28,147 nt of DNA from JAGGAG01 sp031402225 (GTDB taxonomy: Bacteria > Gemmatimonadota > Gemmatimonadetes > Gemmatimonadales > GWC2-71-9): the NCBI GenBank assembly GCA_031402225.1, contig JANNSD010000139.1, positions 1 to 28,147 on the forward strand, given 5' to 3'. The notes beneath the pieces were generated by a model. It was not told the origin of the DNA. It ran no database searches and worked only from the letters and a program-made list of their open reading frames with translations. Position 1 is the stretch's first letter; every line of letters starts with the position of its first letter. A program made the position numbers and the translations under genes. Shown here in pieces: positions 16,233 through 24,141 of the stretch.

Positions 16233-17626
16233 AGCACCTCCTCACCTGCACCGTGATGCTCGGCCTCGTCGCCTGCGGCGACAAGGCCGGGGCGCCGGCA
16301 CCAGCGCCCGACCCACCAGTGTTCAACGGGGTCACGGCGAGCCTCCCGCCAGGCAACGTGCTGATGGCCAGCATCCTGGTGCGGGCGAGCGGTGCCGACA
16401 GTGTGGCCGTACGCTACCGGCCAGCCGACTCGGCCCCGGCCACGGAGCTGGTGGCCCCGATGCAACGTGTTGCCGGTGACAGCGCCGTAACCCTCCTCCT
16501 CGGGCTGCTCCCGGGCAGCCGCTACACCGCCACCGCCCTCGCGTTTGGCGCCGGCGGCACCGTCACCGCCAACCCGGTCGAGTTCACTACCGGCGCACTT
16601 CCGGCCGACCTCCCGGCCTACGCCACCAGCGGCACCGACCCGGCGCCGGGCTATGTCGTGTTCGCCGCCGGCGCCTATGGCATCGTCATCGATAACAGCG
16701 GCCGCGTCGTCTGGTACCTCCACTTTCCCGGCGGCATCGGGCTCAACTTCCAGGCCCTGCAGAATGGCCGCTACGCCACCCAGCCGCGCACCGCTGACCC
16801 GGCCGATATCGAGCCGTGGGTGGAGGTCGCTCTATCGGGCGAAGTGACGTCGACGTTTGGCTGCGCCAATGGCCTGCAGCCCCGCTTCCACGACGCGATC
16901 AGCGAGCTCGCGGGTGGCCATTGGCTCATGTGCGACGACGTCCGCACCATGGACCTCACCGCATTCGGCGGCCAGGCGACTGCGCGCGTCACCGGCACCG
17001 TCATCCAGCATGTGGACGCCAGCGGCGCGGCGCTCTTTCAGTGGAGCGCCTTCGACCACTTTGCCCTGACCGACCTTCCCGCCGCCGATCGCACCGGTCC
17101 CACGGTGAACTTCACCCATGGCAATGCCATTGCCCTCGATACCGACGGCGACCTGCTCGCGTCATTCCGGAGCCTGAGCGAGATCACCAAGATCTCCGTC
17201 ACCACCGGCGACATCGTCTGGCGCCTGGGCGGCCTGGCCAACCATTTCACCTTCACCGGCGGCGCGAACCCGCCGTTCGTGGGACAGCACGGACTCCGGC
17301 CGACCAGCGCCGGACTGCTCCTGCTGGACAACCGCGGCGAACCCGGCGCCTCCCGCGCCGAACGCTACCGCATCGACGAATCCGCCATGACGGCAACCCA
17401 GGTCGAGAGCTTCAGCTCGGCACCGGCCTCTGTCGGCCTGCTCGGCGGAAGCGTCCAGCAGCTGGACAACGGTCACGTCCTGGTCTCACTCGGCAACGGA
17501 CAGAAGGTGGAGGAATACGATGCCGCGGGAAACGTTGTGTGGCGCCTGCAAGGTGGGAGCGGCTACATCTTCCGTGCCCAGCGCATCGCCTCGCTGTACG
17601 CTCCGGGAGTGAGCACACCCCGCTGA
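16220..17626 (+). CDS. Arylsulfotransferase-like (ASST) lipoprotein
   Basis: The protein has 468 residues. ATG 16220 follows GGAA at 5 nt; GTG 16229 (GTGA overlapping the previous stop) is an alternative. The lipobox is LVAC (Cys19). Residues about 32-115 form a fibronectin-like sandwich (FNGVTASLPPGNV, LPGSRYTATALAFG). Residues about 120-465 form the ASST propeller: GYVVFAAGAYGIVIDNSGRVVWYL, FHDAISEL (His224), NFTHGNAIALD (His300), TTGDIVWRLGG, FVGQHGLRP (His357), DNRGE, and a final GNVVWRLQG. In PAPS-independent arylsulfate sulfotransferases, conserved histidines of this kind carry the sulfuryl group between phenolic donors and acceptors. Assignment of the three histidines by pattern is tentative. 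Overlap with the preceding propeller gene suggests co-expression and a shared envelope role. Confidence 0.85.
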   Translation: MAPVKHLLTCTVMLGLVACGDKAGAPAPAPDPPVFNGVTASLPPGNVLMASILVRASGADSVAVRYRPADSAPATELVAPMQRVAGDSAVTLLLGLLPGSRYTATALAFGAGGTVTANPVEFTTGALPADLPAYATSGTDPAPGYVVFAAGAYGIVIDNSGRVVWYLHFPGGIGLNFQALQNGRYATQPRTADPADIEPWVEVALSGEVTSTFGCANGLQPRFHDAISELAGGHWLMCDDVRTMDLTAFGGQATARVTGTVIQHVDASGAALFQWSAFDHFALTDLPAADRTGPTVNFTHGNAIALDTDGDLLASFRSLSEITKISVTTGDIVWRLGGLANHFTFTGGANPPFVGQHGLRPTSAGLLLLDNRGEPGASRAERYRIDESAMTATQVESFSSAPASVGLLGGSVQQLDNGHVLVSLGNGQKVEEYDAAGNVVWRLQGGSGYIFRAQRIASLYAPGVSTPR

Positions 17627-17635
17627 AAAGAAGAA

Positions 17636-17657
17636 GGCCCCGGCTTCCACCAGGGCC
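17636..17657. terminator. Hairpin between convergent genes
   Basis: GGCCCCGG pairs with CCAGGGCC (one mismatch) around the loop CTTCCA, 10 nt after the ASST stop. There is no T run. It sits in the 55-bp gap between convergent genes and could end transcripts from both sides. The surrounding text is nearly repeated at 19250-19281. Confidence 0.6.
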
Positions 17658-17681
17658 CTCTCACAACGGACGACCGTCGGC

Positions 17682-18128
17682 TCAGTTGTTGACCTCCCAG
17701 CCCGAACTGCACTGGATCACCAGCGGCTGCCCCGCGGCCGAACCCACAAGAACGTTCGCCTGGCCGTAGTTCTGCGGGGTACCGGTGACCGGCGCCGTGA
17801 TTCCCGTCGTGGCGCGACAGACACTGGTGCCTGGGGTGTACAGACCGGTGTTATCAGTGGCGGTGAATGTGACGTCGTCGCCGGCTTCCCCTGCCACTTC
17901 GCCTACAAGGACGTCGTCACTCGCCAGGTTCGGGGAACCCACCTCGTCCTCCGTCGACGGGACGTACGCCCTCACACTGATCGCGTTCGCAAGCGCGTTC
18001 TCGATCCTCACGCCAATCACGAAAGGGAAGGGCTCGTCATCGCTGCATGCTTGCGTCATGCCTAGTGTGGCGGTTGCAGACACAGCTAGCAGGCGCAGCA
18101 CAATGGACGGGCGAAGCGCAGGCGGCAT
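17682..18128 (-). CDS. Small predicted lipoprotein, unknown family
   Basis: The protein has 148 residues; ATG 18128 follows GGAGG at 5 nt. It has a long signal region with a possible lipobox ending TQAC (Cys28), then an acidic linker SDDEP. The mature part is beta-rich by composition (VRIENALANAISVRAYV, DVTFTATDNTGLY) with two further cysteines (SVCRAT and IQCSSGW) that could pair. The C-terminal half (QANVLVGSAAGQPLVIQC) resembles the last strands of the DxDGY repeats beside it, but the loop motif is missing. I do not recognise the family. It is divergent from the next DxDGY lipoprotein gene. Confidence 0.75.
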   Translation of the reverse strand: MPPALRPSIVLRLLAVSATATLGMTQACSDDEPFPFVIGVRIENALANAISVRAYVPSTEDEVGSPNLASDDVLVGEVAGEAGDDVTFTATDNTGLYTPGTSVCRATTGITAPVTGTPQNYGQANVLVGSAAGQPLVIQCSSGWEVNN

Positions 18129-18262
18129 GGCGACCTCCGTGGATCGAGACGCGATGAGGAATCAACAGTGTCCATCGGTTTCCCTGATGGCCCGAAGAAT
18201 CTACCCCTCCCCCTCGATCCCGCTAGAAGCCCTGAACAGTGCAGGCCAAGGTTCTCCGCCTC

Positions 18263-18286
18263 CACGTCCTCACGTCCCCACGTCCT
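18263..18286. repeat. Three 8-bp tandem units of CACGTCCT
   Basis: CACGTCCT, CACGTCCC and CACGTCCT follow one another in the 243-bp gap between two divergent lipoprotein genes. No other clear site is seen in that gap. It is short enough to be chance expansion. Confidence 0.6.
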
Positions 18287-18371
18287 CAAATGTGGCCCCT
18301 ATTCCGCGTGCGCTGCGCGTTACAGGAATTGATGGCCGAGACAGAAGCGCGCCCCTGGCCACCGAGGACCT

Positions 18372-19241
18372 ATGCAAACCCGCAGAAGTACCGCCATGAC
18401 CGTGGCAGTCGCCCTGGCACTCGGCGCCTGCGAGAGCGACAGCGAATCACCCGGATCAGCGGGACTCGCCACCCTGAAGGTCGTGGCCACGACGTCGGGC
18501 GCAGTGCCCGATGCAGACGGCTACGTCGTCAGCGTGGCCGACCGGGTGGGGTCTGAGCTGGGCGCCAATGCCGAGTGGTCGGTGGGTGAAGTCACTCCCG
18601 GTGCCTACACCGTGCAGCTCTCCGGCATCGCCGCCAACTGCACCGTGGACGGAGACAATCCACGTTCGATCGTGGTCGAAACAGGGCGCCTGGCCACCAT
18701 CACCTTCGCCGTGGCCTCCACCGCCTCAGTGCGCATCCTCACCGAGACCACGGGAATTGACGCCGATGCTAGTGGGTTTCTCGTGACGATCGGAACCGGC
18801 GCACAAGCCCGAGTGCCGACATCCGGTAGCCTGGTTGTCTCATCCACCGCTGACGGCACCCTGCCCCTCAAGGTGTCCGACGTCGCGGCGAACTGCACTC
18901 CCGACCCGGGGAACCCGACCACGATCGCAGTGGCCGAGGCCATCACCGACGTCACCCTGCGGTTCAACTGTGCCACCGCACTGAGCGCGGTTCGCGTTTC
19001 CCTCACGACAAACACGTGGGGCGCTGAATGCGACACGCTGATCGCCACGCTGGACGGGCAGCCCCGACTACTCATTGAGGGTACGTTCACTCTCTTCGAG
19101 GACGTGCCGCCTGGCCCGCACGTGGTGGGTATCTCGGGACTGCCGGCAGAGTGCTTCCTGCGGGGCGAGAGCACCATCGCTGTGACCGCTACAGCGCTCC
19201 AGACGGCACGCGTCAGCTTCTGGGTGGACGGCATCATCTGA
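18372..19241 (+). CDS. Lipoprotein with three DxDGY/Cys-pair repeats
   Basis: The protein has 289 residues; ATG 18372 follows GAGG by 4 nt. The lipobox is LGAC (Cys20). Three repeats of about 80 residues follow, at about 34-116, 119-200 and 206-285. Repeat 1 has VPDADGY (46-51) and repeat 2 has IDADASGF. The end of repeat 2 (AANCTPDPGNPT, Cys175-Cys200) is almost identical to repeat 2 of the propeller lipoprotein (SHCTPDPGNPT). Repeats 1 and 3 keep only the first Cys of the pair. No propeller or enzyme domain is attached. It is a paralogue of the repeat part of the 14293-16232 protein, probably an extracytoplasmic binding or scaffold protein. No database family is recognised. Confidence 0.85.
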   Translation: MQTRRSTAMTVAVALALGACESDSESPGSAGLATLKVVATTSGAVPDADGYVVSVADRVGSELGANAEWSVGEVTPGAYTVQLSGIAANCTVDGDNPRSIVVETGRLATITFAVASTASVRILTETTGIDADASGFLVTIGTGAQARVPTSGSLVVSSTADGTLPLKVSDVAANCTPDPGNPTTIAVAEAITDVTLRFNCATALSAVRVSLTTNTWGAECDTLIATLDGQPRLLIEGTFTLFEDVPPGPHVVGISGLPAECFLRGESTIAVTATALQTARVSFWVDGII

Positions 19242-19251
19242 GGAACGCAAA

Positions 19252-19277
19252 AGGGCCCCGGCTTCCGCCCGGGCCCT
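19252..19277. terminator. Hairpin after the DxDGY lipoprotein gene
   Basis: AGGGCCCCGG pairs with CCCGGGCCCT (one mismatch) around the loop CTTCCG, 10 nt after the stop. It is a near copy of the hairpin at 17636-17657, including the following CTCTCAC. Confidence 0.65.
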
Positions 19278-19279
19278 CT

Positions 19280-19307
19280 CACGACTCACGACTCACGACT
19301 CACGACT
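19280..19307. repeat. Four perfect heptamers CACGACT
   Basis: Four identical 7-bp units stand in tandem between two hairpins, in the gap between the convergent DxDGY lipoprotein gene and groL. Confidence 0.9.
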
Positions 19308-19313
19308 CAAGCG

Positions 19314-19343
19314 AAGCGGGCCCGGCTTTCGCCGGGCCCGCTT
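19314..19343. terminator. Hairpin terminator of groES-groL
   Basis: A perfect 13-bp stem (AAGCGGGCCCGGC / GCCGGGCCCGCTT) with loop TTTC begins 6 nt past the groL stop on the minus strand. The T run is short. Confidence 0.8.
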
Positions 19344-19349
19344 TGCTTG

Positions 19350-20987
19350 CTAGTACATCCCGCCCATGCCGCCGCCGCCCGGAGGGCCGCCAGCAGAAGG
19401 CTTGTCTTCCTTCTTCTCCACCACCACGCACTCGGTGGTCAGGAGCAGGCCCGCGATCGAGGCTGCATTCTGCAGCGCAGTCCGCGTCACCTTCGTCGGG
19501 TCAATGACGCCCGACTTGATCAGGTCCTCGTACGTGTCCGTCGCGGCGTTGTAGCCGAACGACTTGTCCTTCGACTCCTTGATACGGGCCACCACGATCG
19601 AGCCCTCGGCGCCCGCGTTCTGGGCAATCATCCGGATCGGCTCTTCAATGGCCCGGCGGACGATATCAACACCGATACGCTCGTCCTCGCTCAGGCCCTT
19701 CACCTTGTCGAGCGCACCCTGCGCGCGGAGCAGCGCCACGCCGCCGCCGGGCACGATGCCCTCTTCCACCGCCGCGCGGGTCGCATGCAGCGCGTCCTCG
19801 ACCCGGGCCTTCTTCTCCTTCATTTCGGTCTCGGTCGCGGCGCCAACATGGATCACCGCCACGCCACCGGCCAGCTTCGCGAGACGCTCCTGCAGCTTCT
19901 CACGGTCGTAGTCCGACGTGGACTTCTCGATCGCACCACGGATCTCGCCGATGCGGCCCTGGATGCCATCCTGCTTGCCCTTGCCATCCACCAGCGTCGT
20001 GTTGTCCTTGTCGACCACGATCCGCTTCGCCCGGCCCAGGTCGGCCAGCGTCGCGTTCTCGAGCTTGAAGCCCACTTCCTCGCTGATCACGTTGCCGTTG
20101 GTCAGGATCGCCACGTCGCGCAGCATTTCCTTGCGGCGATCACCGAAGCCCGGCGCCTTCACGGCGACGACCTTGAGCGTGCCACGCAGCTTGTTCACCA
20201 CCAGCGTCGCGAGTGCCTCGCCCTCGATGTCTTCCGCGATGATGAGCAGCGGCTTGCCCGACTGCGCCGCCTTCTCCAGCACCGGGAGCAGCTCCTTCAT
20301 CGCCGAGATCTTCTTGTCGTGGATCAGGATGTAGGGATCCTCCAGGATCGCCTCCATCTTCTCCGGGTCCGTCACGAAGTACGGCGACAGGTAGCCACGG
20401 TCGAACTGCATGCCCTCGACCGTCTCCAGCGTGGTCTCGAGGCCCTTCGCCTCTTCCACCGTGATCACGCCATCCTTACCGACCTTCTCCATCGCATCGG
20501 CGATCAGGTTGCCGATTTCCTTGTCGTTGTTCGCGGAGATGCTGCCCACCTGCGCGATCTCCTTCTTGCCGGCGCTCGGCACCGACATCGCCTTGAGCTC
20601 CGCCACGACGATCTCGACCGCCTTCTCGATGCCCCGCTTCAACTCCATCGGGTTCGCACCAGCCGTCACGTTCTTGAGGCCTTCGCGGAAGATCGCCTGC
20701 GCCAGCACGGTCGCCGTGGTGGTGCCGTCGCCCGCCAGGTCGCTCGTCTTGGTCGCGACTTCCTTCACCATCTGCGCGCCCATGTTCTCGATCGGATCGG
20801 AGAGCTCGACTTCCTTCGCCACCGTCACACCGTCCTTGGTGACCGTCGGCGAGCCGAACTTCTTGTCGATAACCACATTCCGGCCCTTCGGCCCGAGAGT
20901 GACCTTCACCGCCTCGGCCAGCTGGTCGACGCCCCGCTTGAGCTTCGCCCGGGCCTCGGTGTCAAAAAGCAGTTCCTTTGCAGCCAT
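19350..20987 (-). CDS. groL: Chaperonin GroEL (60 kDa)
   Basis: The protein has 545 residues, normal for the family. It starts MAAKELLFDTEARAKLKRGV and has the ATP-binding GDGTTTATVLAQAI and the typical TVTKDGVTVAKEVEL and PGGGVALLRA segments. The C-terminus is the flexible Gly/Met tail (GGGGMGGMY), with Tyr as the last residue. It forms the double-ring cytoplasmic chaperonin that folds proteins in an ATP-driven cycle with GroES. GGAG lies about 10 nt before ATG 20987. The gene follows groES by 29 nt in one operon, controlled through the CIRCE element. Confidence 0.98.
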   Translation of the reverse strand: MAAKELLFDTEARAKLKRGVDQLAEAVKVTLGPKGRNVVIDKKFGSPTVTKDGVTVAKEVELSDPIENMGAQMVKEVATKTSDLAGDGTTTATVLAQAIFREGLKNVTAGANPMELKRGIEKAVEIVVAELKAMSVPSAGKKEIAQVGSISANNDKEIGNLIADAMEKVGKDGVITVEEAKGLETTLETVEGMQFDRGYLSPYFVTDPEKMEAILEDPYILIHDKKISAMKELLPVLEKAAQSGKPLLIIAEDIEGEALATLVVNKLRGTLKVVAVKAPGFGDRRKEMLRDVAILTNGNVISEEVGFKLENATLADLGRAKRIVVDKDNTTLVDGKGKQDGIQGRIGEIRGAIEKSTSDYDREKLQERLAKLAGGVAVIHVGAATETEMKEKKARVEDALHATRAAVEEGIVPGGGVALLRAQGALDKVKGLSEDERIGVDIVRRAIEEPIRMIAQNAGAEGSIVVARIKESKDKSFGYNAATDTYEDLIKSGVIDPTKVTRTALQNAASIAGLLLTTECVVVEKKEDKPSAGGPPGGGGMGGMY

Positions 20988-21016
20988 GTCTTCAAGTCTC
21001 CTGTGAGAATTCCAGC

Positions 21017-21331
21017 CTAGCTGATCTTCGCGAGCACGTCCGACGCCTTGATGATGATCACTTCGTCACCATCGAGCTGGAACGGCGTGCCGCTGTACTT
21101 ACCGTAGATGACCTTGTCGCCAACCTTGAGATCCATCGCCACGCGGGCACCCTTCTCGAACCGCCCCGGACCAACGGCGATCACTTCACCCTGGGTCGGC
21201 TTTTCCTTCGCCGTATCCGGGATGTACAACCCGCCGCGCATCGACTCCGCCTCATCGGACGGCTGGATCACCACCCGGTCCTCGAGCGGCTGAAGCTTGG
21301 TCGCGGTCTTCCCCTTCGTCGCAGTCGCCAT
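21017..21331 (-). CDS. groES: Co-chaperonin GroES
   Basis: The protein has 104 residues from ATG 21331, chosen because AGGAGG stands 6 nt upstream; the frame runs on to 21442 through the CIRCE operator, which is not coding. A short basic N-terminal extension (MATATKGKTATK) precedes the core PLEDRVVIQPSDEAE, making it slightly longer than the usual 95-97 residues. The mobile loop is around MRGGLYIPDTAKEKPTQG, and GEVIAVGPG and DKVIYGKYSGT are conserved. It caps the GroEL ring. First gene of the operon. Confidence 0.97.
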   Translation of the reverse strand: MATATKGKTATKLQPLEDRVVIQPSDEAESMRGGLYIPDTAKEKPTQGEVIAVGPGRFEKGARVAMDLKVGDKVIYGKYSGTPFQLDGDEVIIIKASDVLAKIS

Positions 21332-21377
21332 CACCTGCCTCCTGATGCTTGGTGTAACTGATTGATTTGCAACAATT

Positions 21378-21404
21378 TGGCACTCTAGAGCGCCGAGTGC
21401 CAAG
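21378..21404. promoter_or_regulatory. CIRCE operator (HrcA-binding site)
   Basis: TTGGCACTC-N9-GAGTGCCAA is a perfect 9-bp inverted repeat with the canonical 9-bp spacer, 46 bp upstream of groES. CIRCE is bound by the heat-shock repressor HrcA, whose gene is not in the window. Confidence 0.97.
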
Positions 21405-21415
21405 CTTGGGGCGTA

Positions 21416-21442
21416 AGATAAGGCGCCCCACCACTTCGTCAA
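21416..21442 (-). promoter_or_regulatory. Probable sigma-70 type promoter of groES-groL
   Basis: On the minus strand, TTGACG (21442-21437) and TATCTT (21421-21416) are 15 bp apart. The expected start site, near 21409, lies right before the CIRCE element, which is the usual layout for HrcA-repressed operons. The spacer is short, so the -10 may be shifted by a base or two. Confidence 0.5.
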
Positions 21443-21641
21443 GCGCCTTCGGCATCCGGAGGTGCAACCCCGGTGCCTGAGAAATGGGCCAGTTTGGCAG
21501 GAAACCTTCGCCCCATCCTGTCATTCGTACCCTCTGCTTCACGTCCTCACGGGCTTGCCCTGCTCCACCCCGAACCGCAACTTCCACCACGAGGTAGTTG
21601 CTCCCCCGATCAGATGCGCAAACCGAGGCGAGGAGATGTGA
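21443..21641. other. Divergent intergenic region between groES and the sulfatase gene
   Basis: Beyond the groES promoter I see no convincing gene or promoter hexamers. The sulfatase ribosome binding site GAGGAG is at about 21630-21635. A CACGTCCTCACG string near 21540 echoes the octamers at 18263-18286. Confidence 0.45.
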
Positions 21642-24059
21642 ATGCCGAGTGAGAAGAAGGTGCCGGCCGCCAAGGCCGGGAGCGGTGCGCACAACCCCGT
21701 GCCCGTACAACGCAACGTGCTGCCCATCCCGGACCAGCCGCATGTGGGCCTGACCACCTACGATGCCAAGGATCCGGACACCAGCTATCCACCGATCAGG
21801 GATCTGCGGCCGCCAAAGGGCGCGCCGAATGTGCTGATCGTGCTGCTCGACGACGTGGGCTTCGGTGCCACCAGCGCCTTCGGCGGCCCATGCGCGACGC
21901 CGAACTTCGAGAAGCTCGCCGCCAACGGGCTCAAGTACAATCGCTTTCACACGGCGGCCCTGTGCTCGCCCACGCGCCAGGCACTACTCACCGGCCGCAA
22001 CCACCACTCCTGCGGCATGGGGTCCATCACCGAGCTGGCGACCTCGGCGCCGGGAGCTAGCTCGGTCCTCCCCAGCACCATCTCACCCATCGCGCGCACG
22101 CTCAAGCTCAACGGGTACAGCACCTCGCAGTTCGGCAAGTGCCATGAAATTCCGGTGTGGCAAAACAGCCCCATCGGTCCGTTCGATGCGTGGCCCACCG
22201 GCGGCGGCGGGTTCGAGCACTTCTACGGCTTCATCGGCGGCGAGACCAACCAGTGGTATCCCGCGATCTACGACGGCACCACGCCGATCGAGCCCGACAA
22301 GACCCCCGAACAGGGCTATCACTTCACCGCAGACATGACCACCAAGGCGATCAACTGGATCCGCCAGCAGAAGTCACTCGCGCCCGACAAGCCCTTCTTC
22401 ACCTACTTCGCGCCGGGCGCCACACACGCGCCACACCACGTGCCCGCGGAATGGGCCGACAAGTACAAGGGCAAGTTTGACCAGGGCTGGGACAAGCTGC
22501 GTGAGGAAACGTTCGCCCGTCAGCTCAAGCTCGGCGTCATCCCCAAGGGCTGCGTGCTGACCGAGCGCCATCCCGAGATCCCGGCCTGGGACACCATCAC
22601 ACCGGTGATGAAGAAGGTCATTGCGCGCCAGATGGAGGTCTATGCCGGCTTCATGGAGCATACCGATCATCACGTCGGCCGGCTGATCGATTCGCTCCAG
22701 GAGCTGGGCATCCTGGACGACACGCTGGTCTTCGTGATCCTGGGTGACAATGGTGCATCCGCCGAGGGCTCCCTGCAGGGCTGCTTCAACGAGATGGCAC
22801 CGCTCACCGGGTTTCCCGATCTCGAAACTGCGGAATTCCTCACTGAGCGCTTGGACAAGCTGGGCGGGGTCGACGCGTACAACCACTACGCGGTGGGTTG
22901 GGCGCATGCCATGGACACGCCCTACCAGTGGACCAAGCAGGTGGCGTCGCATTTCGGCGGCACGCGCAACGGCATGATCGTGCACTGGCCCAACGGCATC
23001 AAGGCCAGGGGCGAGATCCGCAGCCAGTTCCACCATGTCATCGACGTCGCGCCGACCATTCTGGAAGCGGCCGGCCTGCCCGAACCGGTGTTTGTCAATG
23101 GAGTCCAGCAGCGCCCGATCGAGGGCGTCAGCATGGCGTACTCGTTTGACGATGTCGGCGCCGCGGAACGGCGCCCGACCCAGTACTTCGAGATGTCGGG
23201 CAACCGCGGCATCTACCACAAGGGCTGGACGGCGGTCACCCGGCACCGGACGCCGTGGCTCACGGGCGGCGTCAAGCTGCCGGCGTTCGACGAGGACGTA
23301 TGGGAGCTGTACGACACCAACACCGACTGGAGCCAGTCCAAGGACCTCGCCCGGGAGATGCCCGACAAGCTGCGCGAGCTGCAGCGGCTGTGGCTGATCG
23401 AGGCGGTCAAGTACAACGTGTTGCCGCTCGACGACCGCTTTGCGGAGCGTGCCAACCCCGACATCGCCGGCCGGCCGCAACTGACCAGGGGCAACCGGCA
23501 GATTCTCTTTGGCGGCATGGGCCGGCTGACGGAGGCTTCCATCGTCAACTACAAGAACAAGTCGCACGCGGTGACGGCGGAGGTGGTCGTCCCCGCGTCC
23601 GGCGCCAGCGGCGTCATCGTCGCCGTGGGCGGGATCATCGGAGGCTGGAGCCTGTATGCCCGGGAGGGAAAGCTCCGGTACTGCTACAACTTCTACGGCG
23701 TACACCGCTACACCATCGAGAGCACCTCAACGATCCCGGCGGGAACTCACCAAGTGCGGATGGAATTCGCCTATGACGGCGGCGGCCTGGCGAAGGGCGG
23801 CTTGGTCACGCTCTTTGTGGATGGCAAGAAGGTGGGCGATGGCCGCGTGGAGCGGACCGAGCCGATGGTCTTCTCCGCCGACGAGACACTCGACGTCGGC
23901 AACGAGTTCGGCTCTCCGGTCACGCCCGACTACCCGGCGGACCGGGCGTTCAGCGGCGATGTGAACTGGGTTCAGATTGACGTCGACAAGGACGCCGAGG
24001 ATCTCGATCACCTCATCTCGCCCGAAGAGCGACTGCGCGTCGCCATGGCGATTCAATAG
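21642..24059 (+). CDS. Long-form arylsulfatase (type I, formylglycine-dependent)
   Basis: The protein has 805 residues; ATG 21642 follows GAGGAG by 6 nt. There is no signal peptide, so the enzyme is probably cytoplasmic. The catalytic core spans about 60-560: metal-binding DD at 70-71 (LIVLLDDVGFG), the sulfatase signature CSPTR at 108-112 (Cys108 is the residue converted to formylglycine) followed by QALLTGR, GKCH at 165-168 keeping the Lys and His, and GDNGAS with the Asp-Asn pair. The C-terminal part to 805 is a beta-rich accessory domain (VTLFVDGKKVGDGRVERTEP). Length and the GKCHE segment fit the roughly 780-800 residue bacterial/mycobacterial arylsulfatase group. It hydrolyses sulfate esters and needs a formylglycine-generating or anaerobic maturase enzyme, absent from the window. 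Substrate unknown. Confidence 0.93.
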   Translation: MPSEKKVPAAKAGSGAHNPVPVQRNVLPIPDQPHVGLTTYDAKDPDTSYPPIRDLRPPKGAPNVLIVLLDDVGFGATSAFGGPCATPNFEKLAANGLKYNRFHTAALCSPTRQALLTGRNHHSCGMGSITELATSAPGASSVLPSTISPIARTLKLNGYSTSQFGKCHEIPVWQNSPIGPFDAWPTGGGGFEHFYGFIGGETNQWYPAIYDGTTPIEPDKTPEQGYHFTADMTTKAINWIRQQKSLAPDKPFFTYFAPGATHAPHHVPAEWADKYKGKFDQGWDKLREETFARQLKLGVIPKGCVLTERHPEIPAWDTITPVMKKVIARQMEVYAGFMEHTDHHVGRLIDSLQELGILDDTLVFVILGDNGASAEGSLQGCFNEMAPLTGFPDLETAEFLTERLDKLGGVDAYNHYAVGWAHAMDTPYQWTKQVASHFGGTRNGMIVHWPNGIKARGEIRSQFHHVIDVAPTILEAAGLPEPVFVNGVQQRPIEGVSMAYSFDDVGAAERRPTQYFEMSGNRGIYHKGWTAVTRHRTPWLTGGVKLPAFDEDVWELYDTNTDWSQSKDLAREMPDKLRELQRLWLIEAVKYNVLPLDDRFAERANPDIAGRPQLTRGNRQILFGGMGRLTEASIVNYKNKSHAVTAEVVVPASGASGVIVAVGGIIGGWSLYAREGKLRYCYNFYGVHRYTIESTSTIPAGTHQVRMEFAYDGGGLAKGGLVTLFVDGKKVGDGRVERTEPMVFSADETLDVGNEFGSPVTPDYPADRAFSGDVNWVQIDVDKDAEDLDHLISPEERLRVAMAIQ

Positions 24060-24095
24060 CACTTGGCTCCGGACCAACACCCACGATCGCGGACG

Positions 24096-24117
24096 GCTCT
24101 CCTGCTCAGGAGGGCCG
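24096..24117. terminator. Weak hairpin between convergent genes
   Basis: GGCTCTCCTG and CAGGAGGGCC pair around CT with mismatches in the gap between the sulfatase gene and the HAD-2H gene. There is no T run. It is a possible two-way terminator. Confidence 0.35.
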
Positions 24118-24141
24118 CAAGGCAAGCGCGCCGAGCGTCGC

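Noticed and set aside
19347..21020. Long plus-strand open frame opposite groL (557 codons)
   Set aside because: It is the antisense side of the well-conserved groL gene. Its composition is His/Arg/Leu-rich and no domain is visible.
21332..21442. GroES with a 37-residue N-terminal extension
   Set aside because: The extension would be encoded by the CIRCE operator and promoter. AGGAGG before ATG 21331 fits a normal GroES.
22133..22175. GKCHE instead of the common GKWH motif as a sign of an inactive sulfatase
   Set aside because: The functional Lys and His are kept, and CSPTR, DD and GDN are intact. The long arylsulfatase group tolerates this position.
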